Origin: Anolis sagrei
Taxonomy: Eukaryota; Chordata; Lepidosauria; Squamata; Anolidae
Reading direction: 5' to 3'
Assembly (NCBI RefSeq): GCF_037176765.1
Contig: NC_090025.1
Coordinates: forward strand, 69,975,545 to 70,039,544
Length of the DNA: 64,000 bases
Both the position numbers and the translations under genes were made by a program. Every line of letters begins with the position of its first letter. Positions within the stretch are counted from its first letter, which is position 1. Positions 55,701 through 63,683 of this stretch are shown here, piece after piece. The notes beneath the pieces are model-generated. The model was not told where the DNA came from. It did no database searches and worked only from the letters and a program-made list of their open reading frames with translations.

Positions 55701-58700
55701 GGGAGATAAGGAGCATCTGATAGCCTGGACCGGAGTTGTGTAAAATTCTGTCCAGAAACAGACCAGCGACCAATAGAGCTGTTGCAACAAGGGACCTATA
55801 TGTTATTGTATCCAGCTGTTTGCATCACCAGAAGTTTGTTTGTTTATTTATTTATTTATTTATTAACTTTATTTGTACCCCGCTACCATCTCCCCAAGGG
55901 ACTCGGTGCGGCTTACATGAGGCCGAGCCCAAACACGACAATACAGCAATAAAACAACAATACAAGCAATTAAAAAACATAGACAATAAGATAAACAACA
56001 TTATCAATAAAACAACACACAATTAAAACAGAGGGGCGCCAAATGTAACATTAAAATTGGAAATATGCTGGGACACAAACGGAAGATGATACTGGTGTTT
56101 GTGGAAGAGCATACGAGCAGACTTAGAAAAATGTAAAGTGCTTTAAAGGACAAAGTGCTATGAGATCATTATTCCGGGAAGTTTCCAAACATTCTTCAAG
56201 GGCAGCTCCACATGGAGCGTCTTGAATCTCAAAACAGGATATAGCTAAGATAGGTTTCCACATGGCCAGATGTGTCATCTCAAGGAATAGGTGCAGCTGA
56301 TGTACAAGCCTTAATTTTAATGGCCCTCGTTGACACTGGGCTCCTAGGCTCAATACTGAATCCAAGAGTACACCCAAACTGCAAACCTGCATTTTCAGGG
56401 GGAGTATAACTCCATTAATCACGGACTGAATCTCATTCCCTGATCTGCCTTTCGACTAAACCAGGACCATCTTTGTCTTATCTGGATTAAAGTTCAACTT
56501 GTTTGCCCTCATCCTATCCTTTACTGATGACAGGCGCCAGTTTAGAACCAAGACAGCTTCCTTGGATTGAGATAGAAGGGAGTAGCAGAGCTGTGTGTCT
56601 TCATCATGCTGGTGAGACCAGATCCCAAAACTCCAGACAACCTCTCCCAGCACTTTCATTTATATAAATAACATAGCGGGCAAAGAGAGCCTGTATGGTG
56701 TGGTGGTTTGAGCATTGAAATACAACTTTGAAGACTCAGTCATGCAAACTCAGTGGATGATGTTGAACGAGTCACACGTTCACATCCCAGGAAAACACAT
56801 GATAGGTTTGCCTTTGATTTACCATACATCAGAAATGACTTGAAGCAACTTATAGAGACAAATTGAAACTTGAACTGACAAAACTGAAAACTAAGTTAGA
56901 CAGGAGTCCCCAAACATCACCTTCTGGATTTGTCCCTTTAGCAAGGAATGACCCACTGCCACACAGTTCCTCCAAGCCCCAGCCAATCAGAAAGCCAGAA
57001 GAATACCATGATTAAAGGTTTTGAAAGTCACAAAGGGATCCAGAAAGGAAACACGTCCTTCCTTGTTTCTGGCTTAGGTCATCCACTAAGGTGATCGTGG
57101 CTGCCTCTGTCCTGCAGAATATAATATTATTTCTAATGAAACCCACGTGTGACATGAAATTGATCCAGATAAGCTTTCTCATCCAGAAAGGAGTTGGGCA
57201 GCAACTACATGCTCCAGTACCAGACAAAAGATTGACAGCTAGTTGGTAATTGCCCAATACAGTGATATTCAGGGGGAGCTTTTTCGGCAGCGATCATAAC
57301 AACTTGCTTTAGGCACAATGGACCTTTGCCTTAATTTAGCACGATATTTACCACTCACTCTACCAATTTAGACTGTTTTCTACAACTCCCGGCTTAACTC
57401 CCTTTCTCTGTCCACTGTTTCAGATAACAACAATGATTGTACTGAGTGCAGGTCACAGAGTTTGGCTCTTGGTGCAGAATTTGCATTAAAATGTTGCAGG
57501 CGGGTTTCTATGCTCTTTTTAAGCATACAATACACTAAGCCTGTTAGCATTTTGTGTGTTAAACTGAAACGCTCAAACATCAGGAGAAGCTGCCATTCTG
57601 TATAGTTCTAGAGCAGTGGTTCTCAACCTGTGGGTCCCCAGATGTTTTGGCCTACAACTCCCAGAAATCCCATCCAGTTTACCAGCTGCTAGGATTTCTG
57701 AGAGTTGAAGGCCAAAACATCTCATGCCCCACAGGCTTAGAACCACTGTTCAAGAGTAATGCTTACTGTTAACATTCAATAGACAGCTATACATAGGCAA
57801 AGTTTCTTTTTGTATTGCAACTCACAATTATCTGTTGGAGTAATTGGAGTGTCTGGGATCAGTAGCCCAAAAATAACTTCCCAAGTGATGCAATTTTTAA
57901 AGGTGCTTGCTTTTTTTCCTTTGCAGGTGGGATATTAAAAATAGTTCCTGGTCTGTAACAAAGGAACTAAAGCCATTAATGGCGTCATTGGACTTTCAAA
58001 GGAACAATAAAACTGTATTTAAGTCTTCAAATCTTGCAGGCTATGTGGGAATTGTCTCTGGAGTCAAGCCTGTAAGTATTTTTGATTTGCACCACATTAA
58101 GTGCATTATGATGTAACTTCCTCCTATAAATATCAGCAGACCTTCCTTTGATCAGGAAGAGAAAATTAGAAGCTCCCACTTATGGTTAGCAGCAACTCAG
58201 AATTTTCTATTCCAACCAAATATAATACAGTATGATTCCTTAAACAATAATTTGCCTGCTTGCCAGTGCATGTTCATAAACTTCAGGCGACACTGAACTG
58301 TAATCCCTGACTATTTGTGCCATAATGTATATTATTGCATAAATTGCTGCATCATATTCTTTTTGCTGCACCAGACTCTCTGGAAATAAATTTGAAGGGT
58401 TCTTTTCCATTGTAACAGATATGATAAGTGATTTTGTAGTCTCTCCATTACAAAAACCGGAAGGCTAGTGGTGTTAATGAATGTGGAAATTATTATGAGA
58501 AACAGAAACAAACATGTTACCAAAGTTTCAGCTTTTCCCATTTAGCCAGAGTACTTAATCTTTTCTTAAGGGGTGCTCTTAGGTGGTCATTTTGAGGTAG
58601 AAATGTATAAACAAGTCTCCATAAACAGTCAGATTTTCTAGTAAGCAGTGCAAATTGATCTCTATGTGCATCTGAATCTCAAGTTCCTAATGTTCCCCAT

Positions 58701-61700
58701 CCCTGGGAATGGGTTGTGACACCCAAACAACTTTCTCACTCTCCTTGTACAATTTAATGTAAATTCAAATGCGGTATAAACAGTCCCCCCCCCCCCCCCC
58801 AGCTATAAAATGCAGTTAAGTAGTAGTTTAGATAGAGCTCATATTTTGCTGCTGAAAGTAAGAAACTCCCTGAGATGTTAACAGTTGAATGATACCTGAT
58901 ACCCACTGGAAACAAGAGTGTTAACTCAAGTGTTGACTGATTTCATATTTTAGGGTGCCTTTTCTCTCACCTTGAACGAGCGCTTCAGTCTAGATGGAGG
59001 TTACATTGGTGAGTATTCTAATTATCTATTTTAGGGGGGAAAACTTTAAAACAGCAATTTTATCAGCTCATTGAAAATAACTTGTCCTGTTTCTGATTTG
59101 GGGCTGCAGTGCTAATAAGATTACTCTCTTTACATTTTTTCTTTACTCTCTTGCACAACAAAGTGAAAAAAGCAGTGTTTTACAAAATTATATGCTTTAA
59201 TAAGATTTCATGCTCACATGGAGCTGCAAGTAAGCTCTATTGAAACTAGGCTGATTCCCATGTAAACTGCAGTATGGCTGGTTTATGAAAGCCTTACACA
59301 AAAATCCTGTGCATGTTTACTTGGTCTGTAACCTTTTGGCCTAATACATTAATTTCCTGCAATTTGTGATTCTTGCAGGACTCTTTGAGTGGATAATTGG
59401 TCAGAGGGATGGTTGGTGGATGAGCTTCCTCACTAGAAATGTGTTGGAAAATGGTACAAGGTAACAGTGCGCTTTGTGTATTTGATCTGCTGCTGTATTT
59501 CTTTCAGTAAATAAGGAGAACACTGAAGATCACTGTTATGTGACTAGGAAAATATAACACTTTTCTGCCTTTAAATCTTGTTTGGGGGCGGGGGTTGTAA
59601 TATCTGAAGCAAATAAAAATACCTTCCACATGTCATGTTTGACCTGTATCTTAACAACAACAACAAACAACAACACTTTATTTATATTCTGCCCTTCTCA
59701 CCCCCAAGGGGACTCAAGGCGGATCACAAGTACACATACACAGCAAACATTCAGTGCTGTTTGTATAGACAGTACACAGACAGAACAGAAGGAAGTTTTT
59801 GTGTCATGCCACAGGGGGTGCTGTCACTCCATCCTCTATGACGAAGAGCCATCAGGACTTCCTCATACCAGCATGTTCTGATCTTCTTTTTCTTTATGGC
59901 ATTGTAAAACACCTCCCCCGTTTTTTAGCAGTACCTAATTTCTTTAATTACAGCTAAAGCTGTTTTTGAACTGCTTAGGTAAACAGTGGGCAAGGCTAAC
60001 AGTTGGCTGCCCATGCCAACCCGGGGTTCGAACTTGCAACCTTTCAGTTGATAGATCTTATAGTTGCTGATGATTTACCGGCTGTACTAAACCTCCAGTC
60101 CTTCTTACCTGACAAGCACTGGATGTTAATCAATGCAGGACAACATGGTCCTTCTGGTTTTCCTAATCTTCTCATCTCAATCCATAGTGGTTTCTGTCTT
60201 TCACAATGGGACCTAATGATCACTTTGATCACTCTTCGTGGAGAGGCAAGAGTATGCAGAAAATCCTTCCCATAACCTGCTGTAGACTCACGGTCTTCAG
60301 TCTTTGCAGTTACAGTGAGCTTCACTGAGGATGTAATTAGGTTCAGTGACAATTTCTGGTCATGAATGTATGTTTTGTAATTAGATGTTAGAGCCAGAAC
60401 ACAAGGCTGTGCTAGGTTAACTGTGGCTCAGCCCCAGATATTATTGGACTGCAACTCTCATCAACTGTAGCCAGCATAATCAGGGTGATGGTGAGGGTGA
60501 TGGTAATAGTAGAAAAACAGTATCTGGAGGGCCACAAGTTGATAACCCTGTACTAAATGAATGTGAACTTGGTTAGGCAACCAGAGAAACAGACATTCAC
60601 ATCTCTTGTGCTTTCCCTTCTCAAATTACACTATGTAACAAAATTTGTTGGTGTTTTTCTGTTCCTGTTTTGTAAGTGTTATTTTCTGTTTATTTGTATG
60701 GTACTTGCTTTGAAAGTAGTTGTTACACTTCAAAAACGTTGTTTTTGTAGCTACCACAAACTATGTTGAATTGGTTGAGATGCCAGGAGATATTTATTGA
60801 AATTTCTTTTTCAATGTTTTTATGTTAGACACAATTAGGAAATGACCATTATAATCCAGAAATAAAAATAGTGTTACATAGTATTATTGACCTCCTGCTT
60901 TGAAACACTAGCTGTGTCCATGGCTTCCCCTTGCCTGCCTTGATTTTATGAGACACAATGTTCTTTCTAGTCCTTAATTTGGAGTGATTCTTCTTTATCT
61001 CTTCTATTACTTTTGTTCTTTAGTGCACTTTCAAACAAGCCAGAGCATACTGTAGTCCAGCATTGTTGGAAGGTTTGGGCTACAGTGAATATGTTGCCCT
61101 TAATTGTTGTATCTCTCTCGTTGTTTCTATTCAATATAGTTATGAAGATGCAAAGGAAAGACTTGTTAACGAAAAACTGCTGGCACCAGCCTATTTCATA
61201 TTGGGAGGCATTAAATCAGGAGAGGGTTGTATTATTACACGTTCTCGAAGTGCTACCTTAGATATATGGCCGTAAGTATGCTCGTTAATTGAAGCTCTGT
61301 AAGCAGATGGATCTGTTGTTTTGTTTTGTTTTTTTCATGTCAGAAGAGATGTGAGAAACTGCAAGTTGCTTCTGGTATGAGAGAATTAGCTGTCTGCAAA
61401 GACGTTGCCCAGGGGATGCCCGGATGTTTCACCATCCTGTGGGAGACTTCTCTCATGTCACCGCATGGGAAGCTGGAGCTGACAGACAGAGTCTCACCCC
61501 ACTCCCCAGATTTGAACCGCCTACCTTTAGGTCAGCAGTTCAGCCGGCACAAAGGTTTAACCTATTGTGCCACCGGGGGCTCCATAACTGCTACCAGTAA
61601 TGTGACTTGATAAAGTGGTTGAAAAGCTGGTGCTTGCAAACATGGGTTTCTTTAGTATTTTTTGAGCATGTTCTTCTTGTTTTAACCATGTTTTCGTATT

Positions 61701-63683
61701 GAGGGAAGGAAGGAAGGAAGGAAGGAAGGGAGGGAGGGAGGGAGGGAGGGAGGGAGGGGGGGAGGGGGGGAGGGGGGGGAAGGGGAAGGGGAAGGGGAAA
61801 AGGAAAGCTCCTTAATATGCCTTCTGGCTTAATTTAGCCAAGAATACATTAGCAATATACTGTACAACCTATAGAAAAACCTGTGGATAATGTGCCAAGA
61901 ATATGAAGTGTTGTAATGTATCCATGTTTGAAAGAGTGGGGGTGGATGTGAAAGGTGTTCATATTTTTTTTTCATTTCAAGCTTGGACATAAAAAGAGGT
62001 ATCTGGTATTTGGTGGAGACCAATTATGATCGCTGGAAGGATCCATTTGTTCTGGATAACAGGAGAGATCCCGCCATGAAATGCTTGAACCAAACAACGC
62101 AAGAGGTAAAGTGGTGGAACTCAAATGTCCTGGTATAGATGACTAAACCTCTTAATGTGATTGACACCTAATGAAGTGTGGCACGTAATGAAACTCCCAG
62201 GATGTCAGCTTCAATCCATCATAACAGGATCAGTCAAGGTCTTGTAATAGCAGTGTAACACCAACCCTTCAAGACATTGTACAGCACGTATCACGTTGGG
62301 TTGAGTATCTGAGGAGTTGCGGACTGGAAAGTATATTTTTCTGGCTCTGCTGAAGCTTGTATGCTGTGCCTCCTCTCTTCTCTTTCTCAGCCATAAAAAT
62401 CTTCCATTTTCAATTAACCACAGTCAGGCATTCTGTCCAAATGCTACATTGTGGCTAATTTGAACTATGTATTATCAAAGGCTTTCATGGCCGGAATCAC
62501 TGGGTTGTTGTAGGTTTTTTCGGGCCATATGGCTATGTTATAGAGGCATTCTCTCCTGACTTTTCACCTGCATCTATGGCAAGCATCCTCAGAGGTAGTG
62601 AGGTCTGTTGGAACTAGGAAAATGGGTTTATATATTTCTGGGTGGGACAAAGAACTCTTGTCTGTTGGAGCTAGGTGTGAATGTTTCAACTGACCACCTT
62701 GATTATTAGCATTTGATGGCCTGGCCGTGCCAACAAACTTTTGTTGAGAGGTGATTAGATATCCTTGATTGTTTCCTTTCTATTGTTATGCTGTTGTAAT
62801 TTTAGAGTTTTTTTAATACTGGTAGCCAGATTTTGTTCATTTTCATGATTTACTCCTTTTTGTTGAAATTGTCTGCTTTTTCCTGAAACTCCTTCTAGCC
62901 AATCAGAACTCCTCTAAGTTCTGACTTGCATTGATTGCCAGGCTTTAATGCTAGCTTCTTTAAGGTTTTCCTATCTAGAGATCTCTAGTAATCCCAGATT
63001 ACTTGGATGGATGTCCCATCCAACTACAAATCAGGACTGCTTGATTACCAAATCAGACTAGATTGATGTAATAATTCAGATGACATATACATTAAATGAT
63101 ATGAAGATACAATTCCCACATCTTGTTCTACTGCTTTTTTATGCTAGTTGTCGGTATGTAACCAGAAAAATAAGGTCACTGTGATACTGTGAAATCTGGA
63201 ATCAAAGCCTTAAGTTTTGTTTGGTTTTTTGTAGTGAGGGGTAGTCTTTCAATTTCATTGTTTCTTCAGAGATTAGAACATTATCACAAAAGTGGGTGTC
63301 AACTTTAAATGCAACATAGAAGTAATTGAGTGATTCTGCATAGTTCATTGGGTTGCTTTAGAATGGTCAATCATATTCTTATCCTTTTCAGACAAAATCA
63401 ATTACGTCTGGCATTTCCTTTGGTCCCACTACTGGGACAACTTTTCAGAAATCTTTCCAAATTGGCATTTGGCTCTTGAGCTTTAAAAGCTTCTTAATCC
63501 CCGGATGATTTATTCCTGTTCTCTGCTTTGTTGCTGTGCCAAAGCTGACACAACTGTTCCTTACGTAGATGCTTCTTTATGAGTTGATTCAGGCATCAGA
63601 ATAACTTCAGTCTTCTTCCCTCCCAGAATGTTTCATTACCAGCGATTTACAACATTCTCTCCACAAAGCCTGTCCTAAACAAG
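34656..63683 (+). CDS. ASAH1: Acid ceramidase (N-acylsphingosine amidohydrolase 1), lacks last exon
   Basis: Coding exons: 34656-34733, 48987-49033, 49574-49664, 51881-51967, 53891-53969, 54987-55061, 55166-55211, 57927-58071, 58954-59008, 59379-59460, 61140-61271, 61982-62105, 63627-63683: 366 codons with every phase consistent. Human ASAH1 has 395 residues, and the missing 29 equal the human last exon, beyond the window. The enzyme hydrolyses ceramide to sphingosine and fatty acid in lysosomes. Residues 1-23 form a signal peptide ([17 protein letters not shown]). The Ntn-hydrolase nucleophile is Cys143 (TVCTSIV), where the precursor self-cleaves into alpha and beta chains; Arg159, Asp162, Asn320 and Arg333 are all present. 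Cys31 and Cys340 (disulfide pair in human) are kept. Glycosylation sequons at N173, N195, N259, N342 and N348 are kept; the human N286 sequon is lost (IKS). Confidence 0.97.
34975..35062 (-). mobile_element. tRNA-derived SINE fragment (ASAH1 intron 1)
   Basis: GAGGTGAACCTGTCACGGGT and TTCAGAGGAGGGTTTTGCCT are the reversed tail of the 10608 family. Confidence 0.45.
35107..35755. mobile_element. Palindromic MITE split by a LINE insertion
   Basis: Left part starts GGCCTCTTCCACACAGGTGT; right part ends ATGGCTGTGTGGAAGGGCCC. The two parts are collinear with 854-1002 when 35214-35713 is removed and one copy of the 12-bp duplication is counted. Confidence 0.75.
35214..35713 (+). mobile_element. LINE 3' end with 12-bp target duplication
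   Basis: Flanked by ATCTGCCTTGAT at 35202-35213 and again at 35714-35725. A plus-strand reading within it shows [20 protein letters not shown] and [19 protein letters not shown], a Cys-rich C-terminal block found in several LINE ORF2 proteins; the clade is not assigned. Ends GATAAATAAAAA. Confidence 0.75.
35958..36249 (+). mobile_element. Non-autonomous Helitron
   Basis: Starts TCTATATAAATAAAAATGTC, contains TTCGTTTGTGGGATTAACAG and ACTGGACGAATTGACACC, and ends with a small hairpin (GCCAC.. ATGGC) about 20 bases before CTGG (Helitron CTRR terminus). Inserted immediately before a T; no target duplication. The flanking array unit is continuous across it (GAGTATG then TCTGTACTATAG, matching TATCTGTACTATAG at about 36962). 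A (CA)n stretch lies inside. Confidence 0.85.
36422..36722 (+). mobile_element. hAT-type MITE with SINE fragment
   Basis: Starts CAGTGTCCTCAAACTTTTAA with GTCCCTCAAACTGTTGGAGG and GGGCCTGCTTTTGGCTGATG. Near 36655-36705 a reversed piece of the tRNA SINE tail (GTGTGCTTTCAAGTCGTTAC) is inserted. Confidence 0.6.
37205..37345 (-). mobile_element. tRNA-derived SINE fragment
   Basis: AAGGTGAACCTATCACAAAG, GCCGAGAGAGTGTGACTTGT and TTTGAACCCAGGTCT (reversed B box). Confidence 0.5.
37342..37655. mobile_element. Two palindromic MITE copies, one within the other
   Basis: Outer ends GGCCCCTTCCACACAGTTGA and GGGCTGTGGAAGAGCCC. A second, opposed copy (GGGCCCTTCCACACAGTCC to GTGTGGAAGGGGCC, 37426-37574) sits in the middle. 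The outer copy resumes after it. Confidence 0.65.
37698..38035. repeat. Further palindromic MITE fragments
   Basis: 37698-37800 (TGTTCTACACTTCCATATAATC) and 37886-38030 (CCCTTCCAGACAGTTCCAAT to CCTGTCAGGAAGG) resemble the same or a related family, decayed. Confidence 0.5.
38404..38940 (+). mobile_element. Tigger-like MITE split by a Sauria SINE
   Basis: CAGTCAGCCCTCCATATCCA at the left and CATATACCAAGAACCTACTG at the right. Uninterrupted relatives are at 21590 and 54643. Confidence 0.75.
38484..38811 (-). mobile_element. Full-length Sauria SINE with 10-bp target duplication
   Basis: Reverse orientation: GTAAAGGTTTCCCCTTGACA (tail) to GCACCACTGCAGCCC (head), with reversed B box GATTCGAACTGC. 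Flanked by ATTCTGTATA at 38474-38483 and 38812-38821, a perfect duplication. Confidence 0.92.
39030..39048 (+). repeat. Poly-C tract
   Basis: About 19 C bases followed by GATTATTATTATT. Confidence 0.85.
39245..39465. mobile_element. MITE of the 43540 family
   Basis: CACATCTAAACTCTAGAATTAA at the left, CTTAATTCTAGACTGTGGATG at the right, with GTTTGGTGAGGCATAAGC inside. Inverted ends; decayed. Confidence 0.6.
39935..40180. mobile_element. Palindromic MITE, partly duplicated
   Basis: CCCACTTCCACAGCTAAATT to GTGTGGAAGGCCCC, with two successive copies of the half CAGATAACCCAGT.CAAA.CAGATATTGTG and GGGTTATATGGCTGTGTGG. Confidence 0.6.
40181..43539. other. ASAH1 intron 1, mostly unique-looking
   Basis: About 3.3 kb with few recognisable repeats, the longest such stretch in the intron. 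No exon or coding signal. Regulatory content cannot be judged from one sequence. Confidence 0.4.
43540..43762. mobile_element. MITE with long inverted ends
   Basis: Left GGGTGCATCTACACTGTAGA, right CTACAGTGTAGATGTACTC. Internal GTAGTTTGGGAAGGCATCTG and TAAAACTACAACTCCCTGGA. Source family of the array at 35757-37110. Confidence 0.7.
44727..45035. repeat. Probable MITE, unassigned
   Basis: Sequence around GGACAAGTTTGGGGGCCAGA and GGATAAGTTGGGGGTCGTTA has the look of a common lizard repeat, but no second copy is in this window. Confidence 0.3.
45236..45697 (+). mobile_element. L2/CR1-group LINE 3' end
   Basis: GACAGGGCCTTCTCCTTGGT, GCCTCCCTAATGAGGTTAGA and TTCCGGAAGAAACTTAAATC correspond to the RDRAFSVVAPxLWNxLP...FRKKLKTW block seen intact at 28322. 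3' end GAAACCGTCCTGAGTCC then (AAATA)n. Confidence 0.8.
45840..45985 (+). mobile_element. hAT-type MITE fragment
   Basis: AAAAAGGAAAATCAGTCTGT and GTTGATTTATTATCAGTGTA match the 6159-6447 copy. Confidence 0.5.
46080..46910 (-). mobile_element. Ty3/gypsy-type LTR retrotransposon fossil (pol part)
   Basis: Antisense to ASAH1 in intron 1. The minus strand shows late reverse-transcriptase text ([37 protein letters not shown]) and RNase H text ([31 protein letters not shown]). Only this pol segment is recognised; no LTRs, gag or integrase were found next to it. Broken, with several breaks; an old fossil. Confidence 0.85.
47258..47388. mobile_element. hAT-type MITE (palindromic)
   Basis: GGTAAACTTCAGCCCTCCAG at the left, CTGGAGGGCCAAAGTTTGCC at the right, with CTTCAACTCCCACAATTCCT and its complement between. 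A partial reversed copy is nested at 53175-53255. Confidence 0.65.
47540..48310 (+). mobile_element. LINE reverse-transcriptase fragment
   Basis: Plus-strand readings include [16 protein letters not shown]-like text and [20 protein letters not shown], the catalytic FIDLKKAFDSI-type motif of a non-LTR reverse transcriptase, followed by [18 protein letters not shown]. Clade not assigned. Several stops and frame changes; non-functional. It ends within about 700 bases of ASAH1 exon 2. Confidence 0.6.
48987..49033 (+). CDS. ASAH1: ASAH1 coding exon 2
   Basis: Acceptor tttgcag, donor gtaagt. Encodes [15 protein letters not shown], matching human WTEDCRKSTYPPSGPT; Cys31 lies here. Confidence 0.95.
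49574..49664 (+). CDS. ASAH1: ASAH1 coding exon 3
   Basis: Acceptor ctttttag, donor gtaagg. Encodes [20 protein letters not shown] and [10 protein letters not shown]. Confidence 0.95.
50201..50212 (+). repeat. Poly-C tract
   Basis: About 12 C bases in ASAH1 intron 3. Confidence 0.8.
50373..50405 (+). repeat. (CA)n-rich microsatellite
   Basis: Imperfect CACACA/TACACA run. Confidence 0.75.
50701..50852 (-). mobile_element. RTE/BovB LINE 3' end, short
   Basis: TTGTTGTTGTTCATTCGTTC, GACTCTTCGTGACCTCATGG, CCAGAGCTCCCTGTCAGCCG, AAGGATACCATCCATCCATC: reverse of 23150-23290. Confidence 0.8.
51881..51967 (+). CDS. ASAH1: ASAH1 coding exon 4
   Basis: Acceptor atttctag, donor gtgagt, phase 0 at both ends, 29 codons as in human. 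Encodes [16 protein letters not shown] through ALESKL; the least conserved exon. Confidence 0.93.
53118..53748 (+). mobile_element. CR1 LINE 3' part with nested MITE
   Basis: Plus strand reads as decayed CR1 ORF2 C-terminus (the LVRPHLxYCxxFWAPQFKxDIxKLExVQRRATK block from about 53290, then EERLKE and LRGDLIA text) and the CR1 3' end (CTTTTCCTGCATGGCAGGAG, CTCTGTGATTCCATGATT). A reversed fragment of the 47258 MITE sits at about 53175-53255. Confidence 0.8.
53891..53969 (+). CDS. ASAH1: ASAH1 coding exon 5
   Basis: Acceptor ctcttag, donor gtaatt. Encodes [20 protein letters not shown] then ATDTPL, matching human PFEEEMKGIAAVTDIPL. Confidence 0.95.
54643..54842 (+). mobile_element. Tigger-like MITE
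   Basis: CAGTTGGCTCTCTGTATCCA at the left and GATGGATACAAAGGGCACACTG at the right, inverted; core GTCATTTTATATAAGAGACACC is shared with 38404 and 21590. Confidence 0.65.
54987..55061 (+). CDS. ASAH1: ASAH1 coding exon 6 (catalytic Cys143)
   Basis: Acceptor caacag, donor gtaaat. Encodes [20 protein letters not shown] then AEDTT. The cysteine is residue 143, numbered exactly as in human, after Val142 at the self-cleavage bond (Ile in human). Confidence 0.96.
55166..55211 (+). CDS. ASAH1: ASAH1 coding exon 7 (Arg159, Asp162)
   Basis: Acceptor aaaccag, donor gtatgt; 46 bases. Encodes [14 protein letters not shown] with the active-site Arg159 and Asp162 of the RNxDF motif. Confidence 0.95.
55846..56660 (-). 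mobile_element. L2/CR1-group LINE, reverse transcriptase part and 3' tail
   Basis: On the minus strand: 56659-56456 carries the polymerase YADD-equivalent block ([37 protein letters not shown]); 56430-56123 the following block ([17 protein letters not shown]); 56040-55846 the 3' UTR (reverse of ATGTAAGCCGCACCGAGTCC) with (AAATA)n. Key YADD residues are altered and sequence between the last blocks is missing, so it is dead. Sits in ASAH1 intron 7. Confidence 0.75.
56692..56868 (+). mobile_element. tRNA-derived SINE, decayed
   Basis: GTATGGTGTGGTGGTTTGAG head (A-box-like), TAGGTTTGCCTTTGATTTACC and AGAAATGACTTGAAGCAACTT tail. Same family as 10608. Confidence 0.55.
57614..57748. mobile_element. 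Palindromic hAT MITE with 8-bp target duplication
   Basis: Starts CAGTGGTTCTCAACCTGTGG, ends CCACAGGCTTAGAACCACTG; GGCCTACAACTCCCAGAAAT pairs with its complement in the right half. Flanked by TTCTAGAG (57606-57613) and TTCAAGAG (57749-57756), 7 of 8 identical. Lies in ASAH1 intron 7, about 180 bases before exon 8. Confidence 0.88.
57927..58071 (+). CDS. ASAH1: ASAH1 coding exon 8
   Basis: Acceptor tttgcag, donor gtaagt. Encodes [40 protein letters not shown] and GIVSGVKP; sequons N173 and N195. Confidence 0.95.
58785..58800 (+). repeat. Poly-C tract
   Basis: About 16 C bases in ASAH1 intron 8, some 150 bases before exon 9. Confidence 0.85.
58954..59008 (+). CDS. ASAH1: ASAH1 coding exon 9
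   Basis: Acceptor attttag, donor gtgagt. Encodes [18 protein letters not shown]. Confidence 0.95.
59379..59460 (+). CDS. ASAH1: ASAH1 coding exon 10
   Basis: Acceptor cttgcag, donor gtaaca. Encodes [20 protein letters not shown] then VLENGT; sequon N259 (NGT, NST in human). Confidence 0.95.
59654..60090 (-). mobile_element. LINE 3' end (CR1/L2 group)
   Basis: AACAACAACAACAAACAACA then CACTTTATTTATATTCTGCC and CCCCCAAGGGGACTCAAGGC, reverse of the CCTTGAGTCCCC...TATAAATAAAG tail type. Minus orientation in ASAH1 intron 10; the extent of the right side is uncertain. Confidence 0.6.
60615..60885 (+). repeat. Interspersed repeat, about 270 bp
   Basis: Inverted ends ACACTATGTAACAAAATTTG and AGTGTTACATAGT; core shared with 6970-7260. 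Probably a non-autonomous DNA transposon. Confidence 0.55.
61140..61271 (+). CDS. ASAH1: ASAH1 coding exon 11
   Basis: Acceptor caatatag, donor gtaagt. Encodes [40 protein letters not shown] and DIW. Human N286-Q-S sequon reads I-K-S here. Confidence 0.95.
61330..61583 (-). mobile_element. tRNA-derived SINE of the Anolis/iguanian type
   Basis: On the minus strand: head GGAGCCCCCGGTGGCACAAT with A box, B box GGTTCAAATCTG, body GGGCATCCCCTGGGCAACGT and tail CAGAAGCAACTTGCAGTTTC. Near full length. It lies 59 bases after ASAH1 exon 11. Same head type as Sauria SINE but a different body and tail. Confidence 0.8.
61700..61807 (+). repeat. Polypurine tract (GGAA)n / (GGGA)n
   Basis: About 108 bases of pure G/A on the plus strand: (GGAA)n passing into (GGGA)n and then G-rich variants. 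In ASAH1 intron 11, 174 bases before exon 12. Confidence 0.95.
61982..62105 (+). CDS. ASAH1: ASAH1 coding exon 12 (Asn320, Arg333)
   Basis: Acceptor tttcaag, donor gtaaag. Encodes [38 protein letters not shown]; active-site Asn320 and Arg333, Cys340, sequon N342. Confidence 0.95.
62466..62905 (-). mobile_element. Penelope-like retroelement 3' end with coding tail
   Basis: Longest copy of the family. On the minus strand a C-terminal tail is readable ([14 protein letters not shown] and stop, with DNFN text before it), then the non-coding end: TCTTGTCTGTTGGAGCTAGG, GGCAAGCATCCTCAGAGGTA, TTCACCTGCATCTATGGCAA, and the outer end GAAAGCCTTTGATAATAC. The coding tail is like the end of the GIY-YIG domain of Penelope-like elements as I know it from reptile repeats; family assignment is moderate. 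Broken. Confidence 0.55.
63627..63683 (+). CDS. ASAH1: ASAH1 coding exon 13
   Basis: Acceptor ctcccag, donor gtaagc, 19 codons: [19 protein letters not shown], against human [19 protein letters not shown]; sequon N348. The final exon is not within the window. Confidence 0.95.

Noticed and set aside
55740-56026. 96-codon plus-strand frame in ASAH1 intron 7
   Set aside because: It is the LINE 3' UTR and (TTTA)n tail read in antisense.
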